Of a stretch of DNA of 64,000 nt, positions 1 to 10,351 are shown piece after piece. Source of the DNA: Mantamonas sphyraenae (lineage: Eukaryota; CRuMs; Mantamonadidae). The position numbers and the translations under genes are program-made. The stretch lies in NCBI GenBank assembly GCA_026936335.1, contig JAPMXV010000032.1:1-64000 (forward strand), read 5' to 3'. The notes under the pieces are model-generated. The model saw only the letters and a program-made list of their open reading frames with translations. It did no database searches and had not been told where the DNA came from. The number at the start of each line of letters is the position of its first letter. Position 1 is the stretch's first letter.

Positions 1-140
1 ACCCTAACCCTAACCCTAACCCTAACCCTAACCCTAACCCTAACCCTAACCCTAACCCTAACCCTAACCCTAACCCTAACCCTAACCCTAACCCTAACCC
101 TAACCCTAACCCTAACCCTAACCCTAACCCTAACCCTAAC
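1..140. repeat. Telomere, CCCTAA repeats
   Basis: An uninterrupted hexamer array of CCCTAA runs from the first base to about position 140 and then decays into a single degenerate copy (ccttaa). Read towards the chromosome end this is TTAGGG, the repeat used by animals, many fungi, amoebae and several flagellates. It shows that the window is a chromosome terminus with the left side distal. The array is short, so it may be clipped by assembly. Confidence 0.98.
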
Positions 141-428
141 CTTAATTGTGACTCTGAATGTAATATTGAATATGCTTTGTTGAGATGAGTCCGGTCTATG
201 TCACGTGAGTTGTGCTTGTGATGGTTGGCTGGGTGGCTGAGTTGGGTGGTGACATGGGGCAGTGGGCAATGGGTGCAAGTGGAAATGTTGCTCGTGAGTG
301 GCCGTTGTCCTGCAATGCCGCGCAGTCAGCACTGCCCTCCCGCCTTCAACAAAAATATCACCAACACCCACAACACCCTCCACCAGGCCAACACAATACA
401 CATACACTCCTGTACCACCACCAGCATC
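141..428. other. Subtelomeric spacer
   Basis: This 288-bp stretch separates the telomere from the first gene. It has no transposon, no satellite array and no convincing gene. The first part is AT-richer than the rest of the window and the second part is CA-rich. It probably holds the promoter and 5' leader of the first gene. Confidence 0.6.
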
Positions 429-3400
429 ATGGACAAAGACTACTCAAGCACTCCGAAGCAACTACAAAAACCCAACACCTACCCAGCGTGCGTTTTGCCT
501 TCCACTCCGTTTTCTGACTGCCCGCTTCTCCATCTTCCTTGCCTCCTCCATGTCTCCGTCGCTTCCCTGCACTCCTCACCTGCATCTCCACTTGCCCATC
601 ACCACCGTTGCTGCCTTCTCCGCTCTTCTCCGATCCCCTCTCCCCTGTCACTGCCCTCCCCGTTGCCGGTTTCCCGGTCTGCCAATCTCCTCCGTTTCCC
701 TCTCTGCTCGTTCCAGCCCCTTCACCCCCGCTTCTGCCCTGACGGCGTCCATTCCGCCTTTCGCTCACCGTTGCCACCCCGCGTTGCCCCTCCCCGTTTC
801 CCCCACAGCTACGCGTACATGGTCCCTCCCATGGCTGCCCAGCCGTTCCCGAACATGCTGCCCGTCTCTGGCGTACAAAACTCGTACCAGCACCCACAAC
901 CACCCATCATCTGGGTCCCTGTCAACACCCACCCGCAGCAGCACTCCGCATACGGCCATCACCATCCACACTACGCCTACCCTCCTCCGCCTCCTCCTCA
1001 GCCGCGACAAACCGCCCAGACGCACTTCGCTCAGCCTCCGGTGCACCGTCCGCCTGCTCAACCCACCACAAACCACAACCGCGTCCCCAAACGCATCGGC
1101 CCTGCCTTTGTCGGCATGACACCGACCACATCCACCACCACATCGTCGTCCTCGTCCCACCAGGCCACACAGCAGACTGGAGACAGCGACGACGACGACG
1201 CAGACCAGGGCACAAACATACATGACACCGGCGACGTGGAGGACTTGATGTTCCTGAACTTTGGCCACCGTGAACCACGGTCAACCTCCAGCAAGTCAGA
1301 CTGGATGACCAGCCCAGGGATGGAGGCGTACGACGAAGACGGCGAGGCAAACGACACAACCCAGCAGCATGTGGACGACGAGATGGATACTCGGGGATCA
1401 CTCAACTTCGCAGACACTGATGATGCCATGGATGAGGAGTACATGCCGCAAGACGACAGCGACGACGACACAGCCGACATGGAGCAGGAGGACTCGGACG
1501 AATGTCAGCCAAGGCGCACATGTAGAGGCCACACACGACGACGCAGAGGCCACGCCAGCCGTCGTATTGATCCACAAACGATGAAAGGCAGCGGACAGCG
1601 CAGGCGCAGGGTCACGGTTGGCAGTGGCACAGAGACAGGAACGTCGAGCACACGGGCAAGGAGGGCCAAGAACGGAGACACCGGCGCACGGAAGAAATCA
1701 GTCGTGGACAAGACGAACAAGTTGCCAGATGGAGTTGTGCGCAAAGGGTGGACAGCGAGAAACAGCGACGAGCGCATGCACAGTAACAAGAAGGAGCACA
1801 CGGCACTGCTGAAGCACATGCACACTCTGGCCAACGAGCATCGAATTGACAACATCCCCGACCTGGTGACCCTGCAGGCGCGTGTTGTGGTCTGCCATGG
1901 CACCCTGAACACGCTGGTCCGACAGATTCAGCTCGCTGTGGGCAACCTTCCCCTCTCCCAAGGCGGCATGGCCATGTGCCTCACCCTTCTCGGCCATGAT
2001 GTGGATCAACAGGCGTGCAGCAATGCCATCAAAGACGCTGGTCTAGCCATGGGTGTGACAAAGGCTGGGTTGAAGGTGTGCTGGCTGGAGGAGCCACACG
2101 ACCACGGCGACCCCAACTACGCCCTCCTCCACCTGCTCATGACAGAGATGGACACTCTCGGCAACAGGACCCATCCCACCAGCTGGAAGGAGCACGAGCA
2201 GACCCAGCTGTGGCTGCAGAAAGCACGACGCCCTGCTGACAACGACAGCGACCCACACTGGACACAATGCGACTACGACCACCTCCTCACCACCATCAAG
2301 ATGTACCAGTGGCATCCTGAGTCTGTGCGCAGTGGCTGGGCAGCGCACAGTCCCAACGACGAGCGTGGCAGCTGCACGGCGCTGGAGTTCCAGACGCTGC
2401 TGGCACACATGAAGGCACGCGCAGCCAAGTACCCTCGCCATCAGCACGCACACGAGCTCCAGTCACTGCGTGATCTGATCAACAACGGCAGCAAGATATC
2501 CCTGCTGCGACACATCATGCTGGCGCTGGGCAACGTTGGCGTGCCACCTGTCGACCTGGCCTTCTTTGTCCGCCTCCTCAGGCCACAACTCAACTACCAA
2601 CTAGTTGCCAGTACCATAAGCAACACCCTCACCCGCGGCGTCACCTCCCTGTCCCTCAAGATCGCCTGGCTCGACATCCCCAAACCCAGCGACGCCACAC
2701 TGCACACCCTCCTCCACACTCTCATCGACCGCATCACACCCCACATCACCACCCGTCCCACCACTCCCGCACTCGTCAACGCCCTGTACATCCCCAAGCT
2801 TGTTCTACCCAAACCCACAGAGGAGGAGATGGTGGCCGTGGAGGATGGGCTGCCAGATGGCGTTGTGTGCAGTGGCTGGAAGTCCTGGCGCAAGGGCGAG
2901 CGCATGCACAGAAACAAGAAGGAGCACACCGCTCTGCTGAAGCACATGCACTCCCTGTCCAACGACCATCCCGTGGACGACATCCCAGACCTCATGACCC
3001 TGCAGGCGCGTGTTGTGGTCTGCCATGGCACCCTGTTGACGCTGATCCGACAGATCCTGCTCGCTCTGGACAACATTCCCCTCTCCCAGGGCGACATGGC
3101 CTTCTGCCTCTCCCTTCTCGGCCGTGACATGGATCAACATGCGTGCATCGTTGCCATCACCAACGCTGGTCTGGCCGTGGGTGTGACAGAGGATGGGTTG
3201 AAGGTGTGCTGGCTGGAGGAGCCACACGACCACGGCGACCCCAACTACGCCCTCCTCCACCTGCTCATGACAGAGATGGACACACTTGGCGACAGGCCCC
3301 ATCCCACCACCTGGAAGGAGCACAAGCAGACCAAGCTGTGGCTGCAGGAAGCACGACGCCCTGCTGACAACGACAGCGACCCACACTGGACACAATGTGA

Positions 3401-3998
3401 CTACGACCACCACCTCACCCCCACCGAGGTGGACAAGTGGCATCCCGAGTCTGTGCGCAGTGGCTGGGCAGCGCAGAGAACAAGCGACGAGCGTGGCAGC
3501 TGCACGGCGCTGGAGTTCCAGACGCTGCTGGCACACATGGAGGCACGCGCAGCCAAGCACCCTCGCCATCAGCATGCACGCGAGCACCAGGCACTGCGTG
3601 AGCTGATCAACAACGGTAACCTGCAGTCCCTGCTGCGTCACATCATCCTGGCGCTTGGCAACGTTGGCGTGCCGCCTGTCGATCTGGCCTTCTTTGTCCG
3701 CCTCCTCAGGCCACGACTCACCTACAAGCAGGTGCAAATTGCCATCAAGGACACCCTCACCCGCGGCGTCACCTCCCTCTCCCTCAAAATCGCCTGGCTC
3801 GACAACCCCAAACGCAGCGACGCCACACTGCACACCCTCCTCCACACCCTCATCGACCGCATCACACCCCACATCACCACCCGCCCCACCACTCCCGCTC
3901 TCGTCAACGCCTACCCCATCCCCCCCTTCACCCTCCCCAAGCGCAAAGACCCTTCCTGCTCCTCCTCTACCTCCTCCAAACGCCAACGCCTCGAATGA
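429..3998 (+). CDS. Subtelomeric protein with a 376-residue internal duplication
   Basis: Function not recognised. I start at ATG 429 (MDKDYS) and infer an intron 488..808 (GTGCGT donor, CCCCCACAG acceptor), because 490-800 is a C/T-rich tract unlike coding sequence. The intron is 321 nt, so it is in frame and open. That gives 1,082 residues. After a His/Pro/Tyr-rich N-terminus and an acidic Asp/Ser region with basic RRR clusters, the C-terminal two thirds is two copies of one unit, beginning LPDGVV at about residues 325 and 701 (bases 1722 and 2850). Each unit contains two related halves (A: HTALLKHM...WLEEP; B: FQTLLAHM...AWLD), giving A-B-A'-B'. It ends in a KRQR-type basic tail. Nuclear location is only a guess. 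Confidence 0.7.
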   Translation: MDKDYSSTPKQLQKPNTYPACVLPSTPFSDCPLLHLPCLLHVSVASLHSSPASPLAHHHRCCLLRSSPIPSPLSLPSPLPVSRSANLLRFPLCSFQPLHPRFCPDGVHSAFRSPLPPRVAPPRFPHSYAYMVPPMAAQPFPNMLPVSGVQNSYQHPQPPIIWVPVNTHPQQHSAYGHHHPHYAYPPPPPPQPRQTAQTHFAQPPVHRPPAQPTTNHNRVPKRIGPAFVGMTPTTSTTTSSSSSHQATQQTGDSDDDDADQGTNIHDTGDVEDLMFLNFGHREPRSTSSKSDWMTSPGMEAYDEDGEANDTTQQHVDDEMDTRGSLNFADTDDAMDEEYMPQDDSDDDTADMEQEDSDECQPRRTCRGHTRRRRGHASRRIDPQTMKGSGQRRRRVTVGSGTETGTSSTRARRAKNGDTGARKKSVVDKTNKLPDGVVRKGWTARNSDERMHSNKKEHTALLKHMHTLANEHRIDNIPDLVTLQARVVVCHGTLNTLVRQIQLAVGNLPLSQGGMAMCLTLLGHDVDQQACSNAIKDAGLAMGVTKAGLKVCWLEEPHDHGDPNYALLHLLMTEMDTLGNRTHPTSWKEHEQTQLWLQKARRPADNDSDPHWTQCDYDHLLTTIKMYQWHPESVRSGWAAHSPNDERGSCTALEFQTLLAHMKARAAKYPRHQHAHELQSLRDLINNGSKISLLRHIMLALGNVGVPPVDLAFFVRLLRPQLNYQLVASTISNTLTRGVTSLSLKIAWLDIPKPSDATLHTLLHTLIDRITPHITTRPTTPALVNALYIPKLVLPKPTEEEMVAVEDGLPDGVVCSGWKSWRKGERMHRNKKEHTALLKHMHSLSNDHPVDDIPDLMTLQARVVVCHGTLLTLIRQILLALDNIPLSQGDMAFCLSLLGRDMDQHACIVAITNAGLAVGVTEDGLKVCWLEEPHDHGDPNYALLHLLMTEMDTLGDRPHPTTWKEHKQTKLWLQEARRPADNDSDPHWTQCDYDHHLTPTEVDKWHPESVRSGWAAQRTSDERGSCTALEFQTLLAHMEARAAKHPRHQHAREHQALRELINNGNLQSLLRHIILALGNVGVPPVDLAFFVRLLRPRLTYKQVQIAIKDTLTRGVTSLSLKIAWLDNPKRSDATLHTLLHTLIDRITPHITTRPTTPALVNAYPIPPFTLPKRKDPSCSSSTSSKRQRLE
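1722..3960 (+). repeat. Tandem 1,128-bp coding duplication
   Basis: Two direct copies lie inside the first gene. The second starts 1,128 bp (376 codons) after the first, with long stretches of near-identity at both DNA and protein level (for example around VCWLEEPHDHGDPNYALLHL in both). The period is an exact multiple of three, so the duplication keeps the frame. Each copy is itself a diverged two-part repeat, so there was an old duplication followed by a recent one. Confidence 0.9.
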
Positions 3999-4016
3999 AC
4001 CACCCTTTCATTCCAT

Positions 4017-7000
4017 TCACCCCATCACCTCCCAATCGCCTCCCCGAATCCTCAACAACCGCGCCAGAGGCCCTCCCGTCACCCCAACATCCTCCCTGTC
4101 ACCAGCGCCCCCCAGCACCACCCGGCCCACAATCCGACTGGCAATGCGCACAAACGCTGCCTGTGCACTCATCACCGCCTCATACCCTCCCTCCCGCACC
4201 ATCACAACCTCACCCTTGCCCAGCCTATCCACACGCACCTCCCCTTCCTCCCCCGGCATCACCACCACCCCGTGCTCGCTCCTGTCCCCGCTGCCTTCCA
4301 ACTCCACATCCACACGCTCAAACACAAAGTCCACCGTGTGACACACCGCCTCCAATCCACACACTTGCTCCACCAACCTCTCGTCCCTCCCTCCCACAGC
4401 CACCACTACCTGCCAACGTGCAGGCATCGACCCTACCGCCTCCAATTCCCCCCGGTTGTATCGCACCTCTTGCATCGCCTGCTGGCCCACGTGCACAAAC
4501 AGGCTCCCCGGCCGTACACGTACTCCTTCCTCTTCCTCCCTCGCCCCTAGACGCCCCATCGCAAGCTCCCACTCCTCCAGCGCGCTCTGCAGGTGCAGCT
4601 CCGGAACCTCATCCCCCAGGCTCCCCTTGCTTTCCACACGCACAACCATCCCATCGTCCACCCCTTCTTCGCTCACCTCGTCCACAGATCCCAACGCACG
4701 CCGCTGCGCAAGCTGCTCTAGGTTTTCGTCCGTCGTCGCACTACGCACCCCACGTGCCATCAAACTCATCACCGGTGATCCAGGTGGCGAGTCCTCCTCG
4801 TAAACACTTGCAGTCGACTCGCTGCGTGATGTCGACGCGTCGCTTGCCACAGACGATGCCCCAAGCACGCTGGGGCGCCGTCCCCCACTGCTTCCTCCCG
4901 CAAGCCCTCCCAACCCTCCCAATCGCTCCATCGGAGGGTACATTGCACCCATGTGTTCTTCCTCCAGCAAAATCGGGTACTCGTCGTCTTCTTCCAAATC
5001 CAAGTTCAGCGCAAGCGCAGGCAGCGGTGCAAGCGTTTCCACACCGTCCATGTCTGTCAAAAGATGCTCCAACAGCCCGTTGCCCTCCTGCTCATCTTCG
5101 CCATCCCCTTCCGTCGATCCGTGGCTGTTCTCGCGCGTCCCACGCCGCCGCTGTACAAACCGCTCGTCCGTCGAAAACGAAAACGCTGTGTTTGGAGACC
5201 GCAGCCCGTCCTGGCTCACACGCACCTTACGACGCCGTGGCACAATCTTGGCCAGACCCGGAGTTAGCGGCCCAGCCATCCCGCTGTCTCCTCTCCCACT
5301 TCCCACAGCCTCTTCTGCACCCACACTTTCGTGCAGCAGACACCGTCCACCCATGCCCATGCACGAGCACTGCATCTCCACACTTTCCTTGCCCTGCACT
5401 GCATTGTTCAGCTGGCCCAGCCAACTCAACGTGCCCGTCGCACACACAAACGTCATTTTGAACCAGTTGAACCGCCCACTCATCACATGCACCACCTGCG
5501 AACGACTGCGCCACACCCGGTGCCCTCCCTCCTTCTCGCTCAGCAGCAAATCATTCACCTCTGCGTCTACGTCTGCCTGCTCCAAGCTCACCCACCCGTT
5601 CTCCGTCCCGTACGCCATCCGCAGCACGCTCTCCACCAGCAACTGCCGCTCCGCACTCCGACGTTCCATCTGCTTCACACACACAAGCAACTCCGTCGCC
5701 ACCTGTTCCCTCTCTCCACGCGGTACCAGCGGCATCCAGCACGACAGCATATGCCACGCAAGCCCAAACTCCATCTCCCCCACCTGCTCCCGAATCCACC
5801 GCACAACAGCCCTCGCTCCGGCTCCGCTCCCTCGGCACCCTCCCTGTACACCCACGGCCAAGTGGTACAGGAAATCGTGTACCTGGACTGCGTTGCCCAA
5901 ACGCAGCACCGTCTCAATGTGCTCCAGCACAAGCTCCGGCCAAAACAAACTCATCATCCCCAGCGCCTCTGCGCACAACCCCGCCGCCTCCTCCATCCCG
6001 CTAGCCAGCCCTTGACCCAGCAGCACCAACACTTCTTTGCTCACGGGCTTCGTATGTGCGTCCGCCTCCATCGCCGTCAGCAGGCCCACAATCCCGCGCA
6101 GCGCACAGTATGCCGGCTCACGATCCACAAACGCACGCTGTTGCACATTCATCGCCAGGAACTGGATCAACACAGACAAGTCCACGCTCTTGAACACATA
6201 GTAGCTGTTGATCAGCCCCAGCAGCGCATCCACAAGCTGCCCTTGCCTCGCCCCATGGTCCCGTTCCGCTTGCAGCCGCCGTTGCAACAGCGACGTAAGC
6301 AGCGACACATCCAAGAACCTGTCCTGCATGCTGCTCCGCACGGACAACTTGGGCAACCGCTCGCTGTCCTCCTCGGGCACCACCTGTGCACTGTAAACTG
6401 CGTAGTTTTCGTCTGCACGCAGGTTCACCAGCGCCGTCAGCGCATGCTGGCTCACAGACGCCCGTGGTGCCTCGCACAGACGCAACAGGACACGGTACAG
6501 GTGCAGGCTCATGCTCGGTGGATGCAGCACCAAGTGCCTCTGAAAAGCTTGCACCAGCCGCCTTGCCGCGCTGCTGCTCACCTGCACAAGCTGCAGATCT
6601 GTGCTCAGCGCAAGCGCTTCCAGATACGCCACACACATCTTGAATTGCTCCAAATTCGGCGTCAGCTTCTCCATCGTCTCCTGCACAACCTCCACCATCA
6701 GCGCCACCTCTGCTGCCTCGTGCGTGTGGCCCTCCATGGACGTTGCCTTCATCACCACCCGCAACAAGTTCACATATTCGTCCTCGTAGATGCCCACAAC
6801 CTCGGGCAGAGACGTTCGCAGCACCTCCACCGCCTGTGTGCACGCCCCGTGACTGCGCGCGTCCACCACAAACGCACTCACAAACGCAAACATGTTGTCC
6901 ACCCATGCAGGGTGCCACACGCGCAGTCGCTCCCCAAAGTTCTCCAGGTACATCGTGCACGCCGTCTCGTCCCCTGCCATCAACAGCAGGTGGTGCAGGC

Positions 7001-8253
7001 TTTCCGCCAAGTCGCTCGCCTCGCCCTTGTACTCCCGAAGGTGGATCAGCGAGTGCAGGTGGTCAATGATATCCTGGAACAGCGTCGCAATGTTTGCATG
7101 CTGCTGTGTCAACGGGTGCAGCAGCTCCAGGATGCGTCGCAAAATGTCCCACTCCGCCCCGAGTTCGCTGCCATACTTGCGGATCAAACGATTCAGCGCA
7201 AGCAGCACTTCGTAGCACAAGATCGCTTGTGTGTGCTTCACGGCCGCCAGCATCGCCGGCAACACGCACGAGAATTTCAGGTGCTCATCCGCGACTCTTT
7301 GCGACCCCCAGCTGGCCATCCCCAGAAAATACACTGCACCACGCAACTGCGACAGTGCTTCCTGTTGGTGTCGCTTGCTGCAATCACACACACACACACA
7401 CAATTGACCACACACACACCTTCCGTGTCAGCTTTCCGCGCATGCCGTTTCGCACCTGCTCCCCCTCCTTGCCCCCCGTCCGCGCTACCCACCTCTTGCT
7501 GCTTGCCTGAAGCGTCCGAGTCAGCACCTGCGTCGTTTTGTACTTGTAGTCCGACTGCAACAGGGTGCGCATCACCTTCCAGCTGTGCTGCGAAAGCTCC
7601 TGCAGGTTGATCGCCACGCACAGCACAAGCACCACTTGCTCCAGCGCCCTGTGTGGCACGTAGGGCTGGTTGGCCGCCAGATTCAGCACAGACAAGCACT
7701 GGTTGGCCACTGTGTTCAGCTTGTCATAGTACACCGAACACACACGCTCCAGCAGCTGCGTCAGCGCCAGAATGAGCGGTCCCAGCGTGTCCCTGTGCTT
7801 GTTCAGAGCCAGACATTGCGCCACGTCCGACAACAACGTCAGAGCCATGTCCACTCCTTCCGCTTGCGTCATCGACGGCGCCTGTACAAAGAACGACTGC
7901 AGGATCGTCGCCACCAGTGCGGGATCCTGGCCCAGATCCACGTAGTTGTTTGTCAGCAGCCGAACCGCCTTCAGCCTCAATGTCAGCTCCCCCCGCCCGG
8001 CTGCCTCGATGTCCTCTGCAATGCGCAGTCGCAGCTGCTCCTTGATTCCCGAGTGCTGATATTGCAGCAGAAGAAAGAGCAGCGACCACCCAAACCTCGC
8101 CAATTCCAACGACTCCTCCTGGATCAGGTCATGCAGCGCCTCCCACACAGCCCCGACGTCCTCCACACTCTCTTCTTTCAACTGTGGAATAAATGCCTGG
8201 ATGGCCCGCAGCCTAGCTTCCGTGGTCGGCGGGCCCAGCTCGTCCACGTCCAT
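4017..8253 (-). CDS. TSC2: Tuberin (TSC2)-like protein without a recognisable RapGAP
   Basis: Exons 7493..8253 and 4017..7377, with a 115-nt intron (7378..7492, GTGGGT...TTGCAG) containing a CA repeat; 1,373 residues. Residues 1 to about 900 are helical HEAT-type repeats that match the tuberin N-terminus: a tuberin-typical LRGAVYFLGMASWG segment, then SYEVL-type and EWDILRRILELL segments. In other eukaryotes tuberin binds hamartin and inactivates Rheb to restrain TORC1. The middle is Ser/acidic-rich. The last 150 residues should hold the RapGAP domain, but only a weak echo (SLFVHVGQQ) is visible, and no HLGNDFV-type catalytic Asn segment. The gene stops 18 bp from its convergent neighbour, so no further exon fits. 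Start is MDVDEL at 8253; an in-frame ATG at 8340 is possible. Confidence 0.8.
7385..7402. repeat. CA microsatellite in intron
   Basis: A run of alternating CA lies in the single intron of the tuberin-like gene, close to its 3' splice site. On the coding strand it reads as GT repeats just before TTGCAG. A second shorter CA block follows at about 7410-7418. Confidence 0.85.
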
Positions 8254-8338
8254 CTCGTGTTGTCCTGTGCCCCCCGCCGCCCCTACCCCCCCACCCCCAT
8301 CCCCCCACCCAACAACGACACAACACGTCACCTTCCTC
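8254..8338. promoter_or_regulatory. Shared divergent promoter region
   Basis: These 85 bp separate the start codons of the tuberin-like gene (left) and the coiled-coil gene (right). It is an almost pure C tract on the + strand followed by CACGTCACC, which contains a CRE/ATF-like TGACGTG on the other strand. No TATA box is visible. Promoter function is inferred only from position. Confidence 0.45.
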
Positions 8339-10348
8339 ATGTGCCCTATGCCCGTTCCTCCAATGGCCCCAAATCAACCCATGGCTTCCCACTCCCACCA
8401 CGTTTCCGAATACCAAAGCCAATTCGACCACGGTGTGGACATACTACAAAAGGCGTACAAAGCTGGTGTCGGCCACGTCCTCTCCGAGCTCTCCGCTGTG
8501 GAAAAGACCCTTGCTGAACGCGACGCAGACATCCTCGCCCTCAACTCCACCGTCGCCCAACTCCGTTCCCAGCTCGACGACCTGAGCAGCAAGCTCGACA
8601 GCGAACAGAACGACCACGCAGACACCCGCAACACCCTAGACGAGGAGAAGCAAGCACACAAAAGCACACGCAACGCCCTGGAAGAAGAAAAGCTGGCCCA
8701 CGCAAACGCCGTCCAAGAGTGGCGCCAGACCGTTGACACCCAAGCCGCCTTTATTGCCGACCTCCAGGCAGCCCTTCGCAACATGACTCGCTACCGCGCC
8801 ACCATCACCTCCATCCTTCACGACGACCGCGCCCCAGCCGATGCAGACCAGACCTCCGCACTTGTCCCCGTCAAGAGCGACCTCGCCTTTCTGAGAGAAT
8901 GGGATCGTCAGGAAGCCGGCCGCGAGCGCATCGCTGCAGAGCAACGCCAGATCCAGCAGGCCGTCTCCTCTCCCCAGGAGCTCTACGAGGAGACTCTCTA
9001 CGAGCAGGAGCTCGCCAAGGAGCGAGCAGCGGAGCAGGCGGCTGCACGCACAAACCCACCCCCGGTACAAACCACAGACGCAGACGCAGAAGCCCAGCGC
9101 CAACGCGACGACATAGAACGTGAACGCAAGCGCATCCAGGACCTCCACATCCAGCGCGAGCGTGAGCAGCGTGCACAACGCCAGGCCGAAGAGCGCCAGC
9201 GCCAAGAACTCGACCGCGAACGTGAGCGCATCCAACGCGCAGAGCGTGAACGTGCACAAAAGGAGCTCGACGCAGAGCGCGCAAAGATACGCCAGGCCGA
9301 GGCTGCCCTCGCCCAGGAACGCGAGCGCGCAAAGCAGCACGAGCGCGACCTTGAGCGCGAGCGCCAGCACAAGCGCGACCTCGAACGCAAACACGAGCGC
9401 GAACTCGAGGATGCACGCAAGCGCGAGCGCGACCTTGAAGACGCACGCAAACGCGAACAACGCGAACAACGCGACCACGGCAAACCTCCACAGTCCCCCG
9501 ACCCAAGCTCATCCTCTTCATCTCCCTCCACACACACCCGCAAGCGAGCAGACACGGGCTACGACGTACCCAAACTCCAAGTCGACAAACCCCCCAAAGA
9601 TGCTCAATTCTCTCCCCGCTCTTCCCTCGTCAGCCGCCGCAACTCTACAGATTCCTCCGCTTCAAAGACCAAGTCCTCGCCTCGCCGCCGCTCCTCCTCC
9701 TCTTCCGACGAAGGCTCCTCCGATTCTGTCCGCAAGCCTCCCTCCCGTCGCAAGACAGAGGTCGTCTCTGTAAATAGGCGCAGCACGGGCTCTCTCAACG
9801 CCGCTGTCGCTGCTGCCGCCGTCGCTGCCGTCGACGCCGAGCAGTCCCAGCCCCAGTCCAAGGACTCCGAATCCGACTCTGCCTCCACTGTATCCGCCAC
9901 CCAGGACAACTCCGACACCTCCTCCTCCTCATCATCATCATCATCCACACTGTCCACAAAGACACGCACCCGCTCCCTTTCCCGTGACTCCGCTTCCTCC
10001 ACAACTTCCTCCTCCTCCACCTCCTCCTCTACGCGCCGCTCCTCCTCCTCCACTTCTTCACGCCACAGTGCCTCCCCATCCTCCGTCTCCTCTAGCGCCT
10101 TTGCCGCCAAGTACGGCGACCCGTCCCGCGAGTTTTTCCGCAAGGCCCGATCCCGAATGCCCAAGAAGGAGTTTAAGCAGTTTATTGCCAACATGCAGAG
10201 CGGTAAGGACCGCAAGGTCATCCTCGCCGAGGCCAAGGTCCTCTTTGGCGAAGACAACCGCGATCTCTACGACGCATTCAAAGCCCTTCTCAAAGCACAG
10301 GCTCGCGTCGCAGCAGAGACCCAGGCTGCTGCTGCTGCAAACGGATGA
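8339..10348 (+). CDS. Coiled-coil, Arg/Glu-repeat protein with HHD-like C-terminus
   Basis: One exon, 669 residues from ATG 8339 (nearby in-frame ATGs make the exact start uncertain). Residues about 20-180 form a heptad-rich coiled coil. Residues about 270-380 are a near-periodic charged segment of RERE/ERER units, likely a long single alpha helix. Residues 385-590 are Ser-rich and disordered. The last 80 residues form a compact helical domain (FAAKYGDPSREFFRKARSRM onward) that resembles the harmonin-homology/PAH-like fold of RTEL1 and harmonin; this resemblance is weak and inferred. Function unknown; cytoskeletal or scaffold roles are possible. The stop lies 3 bp from the stop of the next gene. 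Confidence 0.75.
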   Translation: MCPMPVPPMAPNQPMASHSHHVSEYQSQFDHGVDILQKAYKAGVGHVLSELSAVEKTLAERDADILALNSTVAQLRSQLDDLSSKLDSEQNDHADTRNTLDEEKQAHKSTRNALEEEKLAHANAVQEWRQTVDTQAAFIADLQAALRNMTRYRATITSILHDDRAPADADQTSALVPVKSDLAFLREWDRQEAGRERIAAEQRQIQQAVSSPQELYEETLYEQELAKERAAEQAAARTNPPPVQTTDADAEAQRQRDDIERERKRIQDLHIQREREQRAQRQAEERQRQELDRERERIQRAERERAQKELDAERAKIRQAEAALAQERERAKQHERDLERERQHKRDLERKHERELEDARKRERDLEDARKREQREQRDHGKPPQSPDPSSSSSSPSTHTRKRADTGYDVPKLQVDKPPKDAQFSPRSSLVSRRNSTDSSASKTKSSPRRRSSSSSDEGSSDSVRKPPSRRKTEVVSVNRRSTGSLNAAVAAAAVAAVDAEQSQPQSKDSESDSASTVSATQDNSDTSSSSSSSSSTLSTKTRTRSLSRDSASSTTSSSSTSSSTRRSSSSTSSRHSASPSSVSSSAFAAKYGDPSREFFRKARSRMPKKEFKQFIANMQSGKDRKVILAEAKVLFGEDNRDLYDAFKALLKAQARVAAETQAAAAANG

Positions 10349-10351
10349 GCG

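Noticed and set aside
2805-3986. Open frame of 393 codons on the minus strand within the first gene
   Set aside because: It mirrors the duplicated unit on the plus strand and reads as a Gly/Val/Glu-rich string. The plus frame has the coherent A-B-A'-B' protein.
5331-7610. Open frame of 759 codons on the + strand opposite the tuberin-like gene
   Set aside because: It is an antisense shadow caused by high GC and biased codon use. Its translation is a His/Gln/Arg-rich string without domain character, and the minus strand gives a clear tuberin match.
8201-8338. Upstream in-frame extension of the coiled-coil gene to ATG 8201
   Set aside because: It would overlap the firm N-terminal coding part of the tuberin-like gene and adds a Pro/Ser-rich stretch of no domain value. 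ATG 8339 leaves an 85-bp spacer.
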